In this document: positions 43,210-51,877 of the stretch, piece after piece | How the letters are laid out: every line of letters begins with the position of its first letter | How positions within the stretch are numbered: position 1 is the stretch's first letter | Source of the DNA: Methanoregula sp. | Lineage (GTDB): Archaea; Halobacteriota; Methanomicrobia; Methanomicrobiales; Methanospirillaceae | Direction of reading: 5' to 3' | Length of the DNA: 51,884 bases | NCBI GenBank assembly: GCA_026394655.1 | Contig: JAPKXU010000063.1 | Coordinates: 1 to 51,884, forward strand | Notes under the pieces: generated by a model | Databases searched by the model: none | What the model saw: the letters and a program-made list of their open reading frames with translations, nothing else | What the model was told of the DNA's origin: nothing | Position numbers and translations under genes: made by a program

Positions 43210-43670
43210 CCCTACAGACTACCATCGCAGCGCCGTTCCGTCATACCCGTAAGAAAGGGATGCGGAAGAACGAGCTCGTGTATTTTTATGCGCTTGACCG
43301 CAAATGGATGAGCTCCGACCAGGCAAACAGTCTTCTCCGGCGGGCTGAAGAGGACGGTCTTTTGAAACTGGAGAACGGGGTCTACTCAGTCCTTTTCGAT
43401 CCGGCTACGGTCACTATCCCGATCGGGTTCAAGCCAACATCCGCCATCTTTGAAAGAAACGATCCGATGCAGGAACTCATCTCGCAGATCGCAAAAGTGA
43501 GGGGGGTGCAGGAGACCGACGTTGTTGCGGAATTGAACAAGGTCATAAAAGAACAATTCGATGGTAACCTCCTTCCCCCAGCAGCGCTCGTCATTATCGC
43601 AAAAAAATACGGTGTTCCCTTTGAGCAGCACCTCGAAGCGTTCCGGGAGAATATAAAAAAGGGCAGATGA
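43206..43670 (+). CDS. DUF2240 family protein
   Basis: 154 residues from GTG 43206. The N-terminal winged-helix-like region TTIAAPFRHTRKKGMRKNE...FYALDRKWMSSDQANSLLRRAEEDGLL is the DUF2240 signature of euryarchaea. The C-terminal half is helical with a GVPFEQHLEAFRE end. A putative nucleic-acid-related protein; no experimental role is known to me. Confidence 0.85.
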   Translation: MTLQTTIAAPFRHTRKKGMRKNELVYFYALDRKWMSSDQANSLLRRAEEDGLLKLENGVYSVLFDPATVTIPIGFKPTSAIFERNDPMQELISQIAKVRGVQETDVVAELNKVIKEQFDGNLLPPAALVIIAKKYGVPFEQHLEAFRENIKKGR

Positions 43671-43708
43671 GCGGCACCAGGTACGGAAACCCGGTGCTCA
43701 CGTTTTTT
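43668..43708 (+). terminator. Terminator after the DUF2240 gene
   Basis: The stop codon lies in a hairpin whose arm TGAGC...CACC pairs with GGTGCTCA, with a three-base bulge. TTTTTT follows at 43703-43708. Confidence 0.5.
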
Positions 43709-43778
43709 CCGGAGTAAGAGAGAGTATTTCTCTTTTTTATGACATACTCTTTAGTGCGAAGAGCAGGAACAGGCATTG

Positions 43779-44312
43779 ATGAGAGAACGAGGGCACAAGT
43801 CTGGGAAGATCCCGTGGCTCCTTGTCAGCACCGTTGCGGGGATTGTCATTGTTGTGGTGATGGCACTTTTGTATTTTTCCGGCAGTATCCCCGTCCCGGA
43901 TGAATCGGCACCTTCTGGTCTGATACCTGCAAAAACGGTTAGTACGACCCTTCGGCAAATCACCCCCGCCGTCACCGTCATTTCCTCCGGCACTACCCGC
44001 ACGCAAACCCCGGTTGTGACCGAGTCCACCCCCATTATCGTTCCTCCTGCCGGTGTATATGTCCGGGTCGATTATATCGGTTCCTTCAACGGGACATATG
44101 GCACGAACGGTATGCAGCAAACCGTGCGACAATCGGGAACCCGATGGTATCCGCTATCCAATGTCAGCGGAACGGTCTTTGCTACATTCCAGAAAGAGGA
44201 CGGGACAACGAAAAACGCATTGACCGTAGGAATTTACAAGGACGGGAAATTATTGCGATCCGATAAATCCTCCGAAGCATTTGGGAAGGTTGAGATCTCC
44301 GCGGATCTCTGA
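43779..44312 (+). CDS. Membrane-anchored extracytoplasmic hypothetical protein
   Basis: 177 residues from ATG 43779. A basic N-terminus (RERGHKSGK) precedes one membrane helix (WLLVSTVAGIVIVVVMALLYF), then a Ser/Thr/Pro linker of about 50 residues and an outer beta-rich domain (GVYVRVDYIGSFNGTYG, VTFATFQKED-like strands, VGIYKDGKLLRSD). This is a common layout of small methanogen surface proteins. No cysteine motif; function unknown. Confidence 0.72.
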   Translation: MRERGHKSGKIPWLLVSTVAGIVIVVVMALLYFSGSIPVPDESAPSGLIPAKTVSTTLRQITPAVTVISSGTTRTQTPVVTESTPIIVPPAGVYVRVDYIGSFNGTYGTNGMQQTVRQSGTRWYPLSNVSGTVFATFQKEDGTTKNALTVGIYKDGKLLRSDKSSEAFGKVEISADL

Positions 44313-44480
44313 TGAGCATATACTTGCGACACCAGTGCATCCTTTGTTGCATCACGGGAGCGACCCCGGAGTATTAGCCCTTTCATTCCTAGTCAAACCA
44401 CGAAACGCCCGGTAGCTTACCTATCGACAACCGTCTGCGAGCTAGAACGAAGGCTTTGATTATCGTATCCAGCTCGATAG

Positions 44481-44512
44481 AAAAAGAAACACGCTCCGTG
44501 CGTGAAAAAAAA
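44481..44512 (-). terminator. Terminator of rps6e
   Basis: On the minus strand, directly after rps6e, comes a TTTTTTTT run, the hairpin CACGC/GCGTG (44490-44504) and another TTTCTTTTT. The two T tracts flank a short perfect stem. Confidence 0.55.
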
Positions 44513-44524
44513 TAGTATCTGGAT

Positions 44525-44956
44525 TTATTTGCGCTGCTTGGCTTTTTTCTTGTTTTCTGCCGTTTCTGCGCCTTCAACTTTCGGGAAAAGCTCGTCAAGA
44601 GTCTTGTCGCCATAGGTTGTCACACGGGCATTCACTTGGACAAAGTCCTGAGTGATCTCATGGGAGCGGATTAGTTTTCTCTTGCGCTCGCCCTCTACTA
44701 CCGGATGGAATCCAACGCCACCGGCAAGCAGCAGGCGCTTGCGTCCTGAGCCGGGCAGACTCCTACGCGCGGGAGTCCCGGTGCGGTCAGAACCACCGGT
44801 GATCAGAATCTTATATCCCGCAAGCCCAAGCGTGCCTGCATCTACTTCATCCCCGATATTTCTGCCCACGATCGTCCCTGCTGCACCAGTACTGGCATCA
44901 ACATTATAGGCGCGACCAGTCTTTGGGTCAGATACTACAACCTTTAACTCAACCAT
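44525..44956 (-). CDS. rps6e: Ribosomal protein S6e
   Basis: 143 residues. N-terminus VELKVVVSDPKTGRAYNVD and the motif ITGGSDRTGTPARRSLPGSGRKRLLL (read in parts) are diagnostic. A small-subunit protein. AGGAG lies before ATG 44956. It lies 153 bp from infB on the same strand, a common archaeal neighbourhood. Confidence 0.95.
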   Translation of the reverse strand: MVELKVVVSDPKTGRAYNVDASTGAAGTIVGRNIGDEVDAGTLGLAGYKILITGGSDRTGTPARRSLPGSGRKRLLLAGGVGFHPVVEGERKRKLIRSHEITQDFVQVNARVTTYGDKTLDELFPKVEGAETAENKKKAKQRK

Positions 44957-45109
44957 TCTGTTTTCTCCTGATAATTATACGAAAGATCCACACATAGTGG
45001 TCTTTTATCCACTCTCCGGCTCATCGGCGCTATCGCCTATGCACGTGAAGTACCCATTTAATTATACCGGTACGCTATTAAATCCTCGCTAATCCCAGAC
45101 CGGAGCACC

Positions 45110-46888
45110 CTATTTGCCCCAGAAAGGCTCGCTCCGGCGCCGTAGTGCCGTGAACTCAGCGAGCACTTCAAGCGTGCCCACGTTGAGGCTTTTTGCCATC
45201 TCGCGTTCCAGCACCTTCACATGCCGTTCAGGAACATCGATGAGGAGATCGTCACCCACGCTTACCTGTCGCCCGATCGTTGCCCCTTCGATCGATATCG
45301 CAACTTCGAGCCCGGCTTCCGCCTCGCGAATCGTTTCCTGCCGGAGCTGCATGGTCTTTAAGTGCCCCACCTTCTTCCCGTCAAGCTTGATCAGGTCTAC
45401 GTCGCTTTTCAGTTTCCCGCCCAGCACCCGTACACCCACCACTGCCGGGTTGCTCTGCCGGAATACACAGTCCGGCAGGAGGCGGATCTTTGCCGGCATG
45501 ATAATATGCTCGAACTGCTGGCGCTCCGCGATGCGCTTCTGCTCGTCCCGCCATGCGACATACTGGTCGATCAGCTGGTAGATTACCTGCCCCTCGAACA
45601 CCCGTGCCAGGGTGTAGAGCGGGTCTTTGATTATCTCGGCAACATCGGGGAGAAGGGGGGTATTAAACGAGAGAAGCACCCGGTACATGGGGTTTTTTAT
45701 CGTCTCGGTATTGATCAGGTCATGCCGGCTCACCGGACCTACCTCCGCCCGCATCACGCCGATCCCCTTGCTGTCGAGCTCCTTGCAGAGTGCCTCAAGC
45801 CCCCCAATTGTATCCGCCTTGATCACGACACCCTCTTCCGCGAGGGTTACGTGGATTTCGCTCATCTCCTTTTTGATCCGCTCTTCGAGCTCCTCGCGGT
45901 TGCCCCGTATCACAAAGAGCGGCGAACCTGCGATTACGCGTTCAAGATTGGGGGCTGATACTTTGATCCCTGCCGCTGCCGCGACTGATTTCACGCGTTC
46001 GAACTTGTCTTCGATTAAAATCTCCTTTAAGGGATGGGGTTTTAAAAGCGACCGCACTTTCGTTGTCAACACGGCGTTCTGCGTTGCCATCATGATCTCA
46101 TCCCCGATGGAAAGTGTCCCATCGTAGAGGATTACGTCCAGCGTTGGTCCGAGCCCCCGTTCTTCCTTCACCTCAAGCACGGTGCCGGCGCCCGGACCTT
46201 CTACCGAGAGTGCGAGTGCATCTCCCATGTACCGTTGGGCGAGACCTATCATGACGAGGAGCAGGTCGCTGATCCCCTCACCGGTATGTGCGCTTACCGG
46301 CACGATGGCAAGGTTGCGCTGGAAGTCCGATACCCGATCGAACCGGTCGGCAGAAAACCCGAAATCCGAGAGTTTTCCTACAATCTCGTAGGTCTTGTTC
46401 TCGATGTCGGTCTTAACCCGGTCATTCTGTAAGGAGAATGTGGAGAGGAACGATTCGTTTGTGTTCACCCGCCAGCCGTGAATGCGGTCGATTTTGGTTG
46501 CAGCGATTACAAACGGCGTCCGGCAGTTGCGGAGAATCTGGAGGGCTTCAACCGTCTGGGGCTGGAACCCCTGGCTGATATCTACGACAAGAATTGCCAT
46601 GTCCGCGAGCGCTCCACCCCGCGCCCGCAGTGTAGTGAATGCATGGTGCCCCGGTGTGTCGATAAAGAGAAGCCCGGGGATATTGATGGGTGCTTTCTCC
46701 ATCGTCCCGCTCATCTGGCGGATCGCTTCGATAGGTACGACAGTCGCGCCAATATGCTGCGTGATCGCACCGGCTTCAGAAGAGACGACAGATGATCCCC
46801 GGATACGGTCTAAAAGCGAAGTCTTCCCGTGATCGACATGCCCCATGACGCAGACGATTGGGGTCCTGATCTTTGGGGTTGTCACCAT
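45110..46888 (-). CDS. infB: Translation initiation factor aIF5B (IF-2)
   Basis: 592 residues from ATG 46888 (GAGGAATT just ahead); the frame extends 14 codons upstream without a better start. GTPase domain with G1 GHVDHGKTS, G3 DTPGHHAF and G4 ATKIDR, then the IF-2 beta barrel and C-terminal domain (VCPDCVF-like region reads LLPDCVFRQSNPAVVGV). It promotes subunit joining. The short N-terminus is normal for archaea, and no intein is present. Confidence 0.96.
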   Translation of the reverse strand: MVTTPKIRTPIVCVMGHVDHGKTSLLDRIRGSSVVSSEAGAITQHIGATVVPIEAIRQMSGTMEKAPINIPGLLFIDTPGHHAFTTLRARGGALADMAILVVDISQGFQPQTVEALQILRNCRTPFVIAATKIDRIHGWRVNTNESFLSTFSLQNDRVKTDIENKTYEIVGKLSDFGFSADRFDRVSDFQRNLAIVPVSAHTGEGISDLLLVMIGLAQRYMGDALALSVEGPGAGTVLEVKEERGLGPTLDVILYDGTLSIGDEIMMATQNAVLTTKVRSLLKPHPLKEILIEDKFERVKSVAAAAGIKVSAPNLERVIAGSPLFVIRGNREELEERIKKEMSEIHVTLAEEGVVIKADTIGGLEALCKELDSKGIGVMRAEVGPVSRHDLINTETIKNPMYRVLLSFNTPLLPDVAEIIKDPLYTLARVFEGQVIYQLIDQYVAWRDEQKRIAERQQFEHIIMPAKIRLLPDCVFRQSNPAVVGVRVLGGKLKSDVDLIKLDGKKVGHLKTMQLRQETIREAEAGLEVAISIEGATIGRQVSVGDDLLIDVPERHVKVLEREMAKSLNVGTLEVLAEFTALRRRSEPFWGK

Positions 46889-47189
46889 AATTCCTCTTCT
46901 GTGATCTTTGCTCTGGCACGGGATGAACAAATATCATCATCCCGGTTAAATCCGGTTTCGCATGAAACGTAATGTGCTGATTCGCTTCATACCTGTCTGG
47001 ATTTTTTCTCTCTGCCACCGGATATGTTATGGACGTCTGAGCCTATTAATAGTCACTCCCAAACCCTCCGGGATTTACCGGGGTATATCTTTTTTGGCGC
47101 ATGATCCTATGTGGCTGGAGCTGATGGGGCGGCGGACGAAACAGGAGATAAATTAATCAGAGTTCAGTTCCAAATTAGAAGGAATATCT
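46889..47189. other. 300-bp intergenic region between infB and tRNA-His
   Basis: Divergent promoter region. An AT-rich box GATAAATTAAT near 47148-47158 may serve the tRNA. No coding frame is convincing, and I see no other structure beyond short T runs near 46995 and 47088. Confidence 0.5.
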
Positions 47190-47263
47190 GCCAGGGTAGG
47201 GTAGTCTGGTTATCCTAAGGGACTGTGGATCCCTCGACCCGGGTTCAAATCTCGGCCCTGGCC
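47190..47263 (+). tRNA. tRNA-His(GUG)
   Basis: 74 nt. Acceptor GCCAGGG pairs with CCCTGGC; discriminator is C73, as required for histidine. Anticodon stem AGGGA/TCCCT with loop CTGTGGA gives GTG. The T stem CCGGG/CTCGG has one G:U pair. Position -1 in the DNA is T, so the essential G-1 must be added after transcription. CCA is not encoded. TTTTT at 47276-47280 is a likely terminator. Confidence 0.96.
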
Positions 47264-47400
47264 TCATCGTTGTACGTTTTTATCTTGATTTGCACGTATG
47301 TGCAATATGATATCCCCACGGAAAATGCCCAGTGCCCGCCGGCATAAATTCTTGAAGCCATCATCATAATAGTACACATAGGAATCTCAGGAGAACAAAG

Positions 47401-47655
47401 ATGGATACAACTATCGTGATCGGCTATATCGCCGGTTGCCTCACCACCCTCTCGTTCATCCCGCAGGTGATCCGCAGCTGGCGGCTCCGGGAAACGCGTG
47501 ATCTTTCGTTTTTGATGCTTCTTCTTTTTGCTGTCGGGGTCTGCCTTTGGGCAGTCTATGGAATTTGGATCGGATCCCTTCCCATCATTGCAGCAAACCT
47601 GATCACCTTTGTGTTGATCCTGTTCCTCGTCTGGATGAAGTTCCGGTTCAAATGA
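47401..47655 (+). CDS. SemiSWEET-type transporter (PQ-loop)
   Basis: 84 residues with three membrane helices (about 4-22, 36-56 and 60-80). TLSFIPQVIRSWRLRETRDLS contains the PQ motif and the conserved loop to the second helix, and AVYGIWIGSLPIIAANLITF carries the conserved Asn of the third. SemiSWEETs form homodimers that move sugars. AGGAG lies eight to nine bases before the ATG. Confidence 0.9.
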   Translation: MDTTIVIGYIAGCLTTLSFIPQVIRSWRLRETRDLSFLMLLLFAVGVCLWAVYGIWIGSLPIIAANLITFVLILFLVWMKFRFK

Positions 47656-47746
47656 CGTTTTTCGATTCCTGCATCCCGTTTCAGGGCGAATGCCCCCCCG
47701 CACGCAGCCGATTGATAACATCCGTTTTGTTTGGGGGAGTTTAAAA

Positions 47747-47774
47747 ACGCACACGAACGCGTACGCATATGCAC
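47747..47774. repeat. Alternating purine-pyrimidine tract
   Basis: Two blocks of strict alternation, 47747-47755 and 47757-47774 (18 bp containing GCGTACGCATATGC). It lies in the 286-bp gap between the SemiSWEET gene and the next membrane protein. A similar tract occurs at 38644-38673 in the opposite orientation. Confidence 0.4.
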
Positions 47775-47889
47775 CCGAAGACATGGTAAATGCGAAGCGT
47801 TTTTCAGAGGAACTCCCGATGAGCTGATGACGTTGCAAGTATACGTGATGAAAACAGCGGTAGCCGGTTTCTATGTGGAAGATGCAAGA

Positions 47890-47901
47890 GGGCTATATAA
47901 T
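47890..47901 (+). promoter_or_regulatory. TATA box of the membrane-protein gene at 47942
   Basis: GCTATATAATG-like box about 45 bp before the ATG; GGGAGCAG directly before ATG 47942 is the ribosome site. Confidence 0.45.
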
Positions 47902-47941
47902 GATCCGGACAAATACGTAAGAAGCACTCTGAGGGAGCAGC

Positions 47942-48547
47942 ATGTGGACGGATAGACGATCGCTCGGGTGGGTGTTCATTTCGCGGATGATTGGGATCAT
48001 CTGCTTTCTTATCGTTATCGTGTTTGCCAACATCCTCCTGTTCTATGTATCAAACCCGACATATCACGCAGCAGTCGAATTTCTCAACACTAACTTCTGG
48101 CTGCTTCTGATCATCGGGATCATCCTGTTTATTGGCGATATCTTTCGCGCCTTCCCATTTCCCCTTGATCTCCCGTACCCTGTCATAAAGGCAATCGGAA
48201 GCGTCTTTATCATCGCATTTGTCCTGCGCATTTTTGAGTGGGTTGACCATATCACTGCAAACAACCTGTACCATTATTTCTGGCTCATCTCCTTTGTGAT
48301 CGTGCCACTTGTGTTCATCGTTGTCATTGTCTCCGGTTACTACGAGATCCTCCGCGAGCTCTGGGCAAGATCCAAGTTTGAGCCTGATGATGGCGGGGCA
48401 GATGGGGCTGAGATCCCGGTTGCAGTATCTTCCTCACAACCAGGAACGGATGTAAAAACATGGGATGAGATCGGTGCCGAGTTCCGGCTGATGCTGTATG
48501 ACATCATCCACCGGTTCCGCGAGGAGATCCACCGGAAAAACCGGTGA
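47942..48547 (+). CDS. Hypothetical four-helix membrane protein
   Basis: 201 residues. Hydrophobic segments at about 10-37, 50-68, 78-98 and 112-135, then a cytoplasmic tail of about 65 residues with acidic and amphipathic parts (WDEIGAEFRLMLYDIIHRFREEI, read in parts). No pore, transporter or enzyme signature. A monocistronic gene with its own TATA box. Confidence 0.75.
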   Translation: MWTDRRSLGWVFISRMIGIICFLIVIVFANILLFYVSNPTYHAAVEFLNTNFWLLLIIGIILFIGDIFRAFPFPLDLPYPVIKAIGSVFIIAFVLRIFEWVDHITANNLYHYFWLISFVIVPLVFIVVIVSGYYEILRELWARSKFEPDDGGADGAEIPVAVSSSQPGTDVKTWDEIGAEFRLMLYDIIHRFREEIHRKNR

Positions 48548-48717
48548 CGTTCCCATTCAGATCAACTCTCTATCCGGCACCCGTTCTCTCTATGAAATTC
48601 GCATTCGCGACTTTCTTTTCGGCTGGGGCTCACCTGAATTGGCAGGGGCATCAGTTTTTTAATAATCAGGAACTGGCAATACGCCAAAAAAAAAGAAAGA
48701 TTGTGTAATTTAGGTAA

Positions 48718-48837
48718 TTAGAACCGCGGTTTTCTGTGCTTTGGGAGACAGTCCCGGCAGTATACTGGCCTTCCCTCTGTTGGTTTAAAGGGGACTTCGC
48801 ACTCTTTTCCACAGTCTGAACAGACTGTCTTTGTCAT
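48718..48837 (-). CDS. CxxC-x17-CxxC zinc-ribbon peptide (39 aa)
   Basis: Sequence MTKTVCSDCGKECEVPFKP continues with TEGRPVYCRDCLPKHRKPRF. C6, C9, C27 and C30 form two CxxC knuckles with 17 residues between, matching the small archaeal CxxC-x17-CxxC family; VPFKPTEGRPVYC is its core. An additional C13 is present. The ATG overlaps the radical SAM stop (ATGA), so the two proteins are made together. Most likely a zinc-binding protein; a substrate role for the radical SAM enzyme is possible but less supported. Confidence 0.82.
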   Translation of the reverse strand: MTKTVCSDCGKECEVPFKPTEGRPVYCRDCLPKHRKPRF

Positions 48838-49967
48838 TTCTCTGGGACCGAAGTTTCTCGGACCGCCAAATCCTTTTCTTTCCATTCGAGGGTTACCGTT
48901 CCATGGTTGATGAGCGACTGGACACGGGGTAAAGCATCCACAAGTGCAGAGTGCAGGTTTTTCACCGTGTCACAAACGACCCCGCGCTCCTCTTTTCTCC
49001 AGGGTTTCGTGATGTTCGAATACAGGCACCTCCCTCCACAGAATGTTTGGATTGAACATTGTGCACATTCCCCGTTCACCGAAATAACCGGGAGCCGGGT
49101 CGGGTCAGCATCGGCAATGTGCCCAACGTAATAGTGCATCATACCGATCATCACCGGGCAGGGTGCGATGTGCCCGTCCGTCTGGATGCTGTAATTGGCG
49201 TACCCGGAACCGCAACGAAGCCGGCTGGGACGGTTGAGGAGCAGATCTTCCATGGGATCTAAAAAGGGGTACCACCGTAGCACCTCTCCTTTATCCGCCA
49301 TCCGATCGACCCATGTCGTAACGAGCGCCCGGATGCCCGGGTTATACGAATCCTGTACCCAAGCAGTAAAGTTTCGGTGCCTAAAGTCACCGGCAAAATT
49401 GGCATCAAGCTGCCAGTGGATGGAAGAGAATGAGTAATCAGGATTATCCGCGAGGTAACTGACTGCATCAACAATATCCGTGCGCTCTGTGACAGTCATT
49501 CGTGCGATCAGTTCACCGGTAAATCCATTTGCCCGGATCCGTTTCACGTTCCGGATCACCTTCCGGTATACTCCCGTACCCCGGTTTGCATCAGTCAGCG
49601 CCTCGCGCCCGTCAATGGAGACGAGAATTGTTGAGAACCGGTTGACTGTACCAGGTGCAAGGCGGTCCAGAAGGAGGGCGTTTGTCTGGAGCATGAACCG
49701 CTGCACCGGAGCAGAACTCGTGATCGTTTCGATGAGATCTGCCTTCAACAGCGGTTCCCCCCCATAAAAGGTGAGGGTGACAGCAGGATCTTTTTTGAGG
49801 AATGCATAGAGCTGGGGGAGGTCAATATCCAGTTCTGTTGGGAGTACCGGATCGATCTCGACCGGTTCCGTCTCATCATCTCCGTTCCCTAGATCCTCGA
49901 ACGCTTTTGCCCGACAGTAACTACAGCAGAGGTTGCAGTTGTCCGTGAGGATGAGATGGAAGTACAC
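48834..49967 (-). CDS. Radical SAM/SPASM peptide-modifying-type enzyme
   Basis: 377 residues from GTG 49967, preceded by AAGGT; this makes the protein begin MYFHLILTDNCNLCCSYCRAK, like the AF1577-type family. The long frame upstream (to 50210) enters the divergent gene and is rejected. CNLCCSYC holds the radical 4Fe-4S site (Cx3Cx2C), FYGGEPLL the SAM-binding GGEP, and a C-terminal SPASM domain (CGSGYANYSIQTDGHIAPCP, CAQCSIQTFCGGRC) holds auxiliary clusters. Related enzymes modify ribosomal peptides or proteins. Substrate unknown. Confidence 0.87.
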   Translation of the reverse strand: MYFHLILTDNCNLCCSYCRAKAFEDLGNGDDETEPVEIDPVLPTELDIDLPQLYAFLKKDPAVTLTFYGGEPLLKADLIETITSSAPVQRFMLQTNALLLDRLAPGTVNRFSTILVSIDGREALTDANRGTGVYRKVIRNVKRIRANGFTGELIARMTVTERTDIVDAVSYLADNPDYSFSSIHWQLDANFAGDFRHRNFTAWVQDSYNPGIRALVTTWVDRMADKGEVLRWYPFLDPMEDLLLNRPSRLRCGSGYANYSIQTDGHIAPCPVMIGMMHYYVGHIADADPTRLPVISVNGECAQCSIQTFCGGRCLYSNITKPWRKEERGVVCDTVKNLHSALVDALPRVQSLINHGTVTLEWKEKDLAVRETSVPEK

Positions 49968-50145
49968 AAAAACCTTATTATTTTTGTATGTGCCTGCCGA
50001 TAAAACCCCCGGCACCCGGTAGCAGGGGCTGGTGAACGAACTTTTAACCCCCAGCCGTTCATAATCCTGTTGAGGGCAAGCAACAAAGCCTTGAATGCCT
50101 GCCAGTTTCGTAAGATATAACCGTGCCCTGCCATAATTCCTGTTC

Positions 50146-51507
50146 ATGCCCGATGGACCATTCTTCGCAAAGACGATCGAGACCCTGCCACGCAGTGAAC
50201 TCGATGCCATGATCGACGAGCGTATCCGCTACACCGTGCACTACGCTGCGGAGCACTCACCATTCTACCGGCACTGGTTCCATGAGAATAATATCAATCC
50301 GGATGAGATACGCGTCCATGAAGACCTGATCAGTCTTCCGGTAATATCCGGGAAAACGATCCGAGAGCACCAGCCTCCGAATACTCCTGACTTTGAGTTC
50401 CTGTCCGCGGGCTGGGATGATATCTTCTCTATACAGGAAACGAGCGGAACGAGCGGTATACCAAAGAGCTTCTTTCTGACTTGGGAGGACTGGAAGCGGT
50501 ACGCTGAAAAGTACGCACGAAGTTTTGTCTCGCAGGGATTCTTGAAGGGTGACAGAATTGTTGTCTGTGCATCGTACGGGATGAACGTAGGCGCGAATAC
50601 GATGACAATCGCTGCCCAGCGTATCGGTATGGGTATCATCCCGCTTGGCAAGTGCACGTTCGAATCACGGACACTCAAAAACTACAAACCGACAGCGATC
50701 GTGGGGAGCGTGTTCAAGCTGCTGCGGCTTGGACGCCGGCTTGCGGCTGAAGGGTTGAAACCCTCCGAGACCTCCATTGTGCGGTTGGTGGCGGGCGGCG
50801 AGAGCTTTGCCGATGAGTCACGCGCCTATATAGCAGAGCAATGGGGATGCCCGGTCTATAATACGTACGGGAGCACAGAGGGCACGATGTGCGGCGAGTG
50901 CACGCAGGTCACCGGGCTCCATGTGCCGGAGGATCTCGTTCACCTTGACGTTTACGATCCTACCCTGCAGGCATTTGTGAGGGATGGAGAATGCGGGCGC
51001 GGGATACTGACCACACTTCTGCCTGTCGGGGGGAAGTGCGGGACGCTCCTTATCAATTATGACACCGAAGACACAACAGTCGTGCTCTCACGGGAGCGGT
51101 GCGGGTGCGGCAGGACACACATGCGGATCATAAATCCCCAGCGGGAGGCAGAGACGGTCTGGGTTTCCGGCAATCCGTTCAACCGGGTCGATATCGAAGC
51201 GGCAGTTTTCCAGCCGGAGAACATGGAGCATCTTACCGGAGAGTACGAAGCGTTTGTGTATGATGGCGACTCCCCGAACGAAACTATTCTGCGGGTGAGC
51301 CTTGAGTGTCTTGTCCCTGACCAGTGCGACCGCACGCTTGTCGAAGAGCAGTTTATTACCCGGTTTTTAAAGTACAAGCACGGGCTTGCGGCGCTCTACC
51401 ATGACGGGGCATTGCAGGTGCACTTCAACTTCACCCCACCAGGTGGACTCGAACTCGCAAGACTAAAGGGGCGCCCGAAACGTCTCGTGGACCGAAGGCA
51501 ATCATGA
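50146..51507 (+). CDS. ftsA: Coenzyme F390 synthetase (phenylacetate-CoA ligase-like)
   Basis: 453 residues. ANL adenylating enzyme: AMP loop IQETSGTSGIPKSFFLT, YGSTEGTMCGEC, and a C-terminal cysteine pair (RERCGCGRTHMRI). In methanogens this branch adenylylates or guanylylates coenzyme F420 to F390 when cells meet oxygen, which slows hydrogenotrophic metabolism. Other ANL proteins (phenylacetate-CoA ligase) are possible but would be odd here. It is divergent from the radical SAM gene with 178 bp between starts. Confidence 0.85.
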   Translation: MPDGPFFAKTIETLPRSELDAMIDERIRYTVHYAAEHSPFYRHWFHENNINPDEIRVHEDLISLPVISGKTIREHQPPNTPDFEFLSAGWDDIFSIQETSGTSGIPKSFFLTWEDWKRYAEKYARSFVSQGFLKGDRIVVCASYGMNVGANTMTIAAQRIGMGIIPLGKCTFESRTLKNYKPTAIVGSVFKLLRLGRRLAAEGLKPSETSIVRLVAGGESFADESRAYIAEQWGCPVYNTYGSTEGTMCGECTQVTGLHVPEDLVHLDVYDPTLQAFVRDGECGRGILTTLLPVGGKCGTLLINYDTEDTTVVLSRERCGCGRTHMRIINPQREAETVWVSGNPFNRVDIEAAVFQPENMEHLTGEYEAFVYDGDSPNETILRVSLECLVPDQCDRTLVEEQFITRFLKYKHGLAALYHDGALQVHFNFTPPGGLELARLKGRPKRLVDRRQS

Positions 51508-51668
51508 TGTGCAGCTCATCGGCAGTTGCAGCAATGACGGTGCCTCGGCTCGATATCCATATCCTGTCCATTCCTACTGGATAACCGGGTGCCCTGCCCC
51601 TGTAAATACCGGTCACACGGATCAGCGCAAGGATGCGCCGCCGTTCTCCGGTGACTCCCGCCGGGGTT

Positions 51669-51684
51669 ACCCCGATATCGGGGT
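51669..51684. promoter_or_regulatory. Perfect 16-bp palindrome after the F390 synthetase gene
   Basis: ACCCCGATATCGGGGT is self-complementary over its whole length. It has no following T run, so it is a weak terminator candidate; a protein-binding site is equally possible. Confidence 0.4.
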
Positions 51685-51825
51685 TAAAACCATAATGCGC
51701 CCGAATTTCAGCAAACCGGTCATTTAAAACAGGATTTCAATCGGAGTGATTAGTGCGGCAGAATGCCAAAAATACCCTTAAAATTCTGGCAAAAAAGGGT
51801 ACTTCGACGTTATTCGAAGGAAACT

Positions 51826-51877
51826 TTTTATATTATCAGTCGGCAACTCTCATTATCAAAACCCGAATGTGGTTTTG
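51826..51877 (+). promoter_or_regulatory. Promoter and dyad for a gene beyond the window
   Basis: TTTTATATTA (51826-51835) predicts a transcript start near 51857, where CAAAACC (51857-51863) and GGTTTTG (51871-51877) form a seven-pair stem or operator with a seven-base loop. Confidence 0.4.

Noticed and set aside
38524-45029. Shared 13-mer CGGCTCATCGGCG at 38524 and about 45017 as a dispersed repeat
   Set aside because: Several 13-base matches are expected by chance in 52 kb, and the flanks do not align.
46962-47156. 64-codon frame between infB and tRNA-His
   Set aside because: No ribosome site, no recognisable domain, and it lies in a region expected to hold promoters.
47820-47930. C/D box small RNA near overlapping CTGATGA motifs
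   Set aside because: The C and D boxes overlap each other and the next CTGA is about 80 bases away; no terminal stem is seen.
49968-50210. N-terminal extension of the radical SAM protein
   Set aside because: It would overlap the divergent F390 synthetase start; the residues do not match the family, which begins at the FHLILTDNCN region. GTG 49967 with AAGGT ahead fits.
51509-51727. 72-codon frame downstream of the F390 synthetase gene
   Set aside because: No ribosome site; it covers the palindrome and has a non-coding composition (many Pro, Ser and Arg, no secondary structure pattern).
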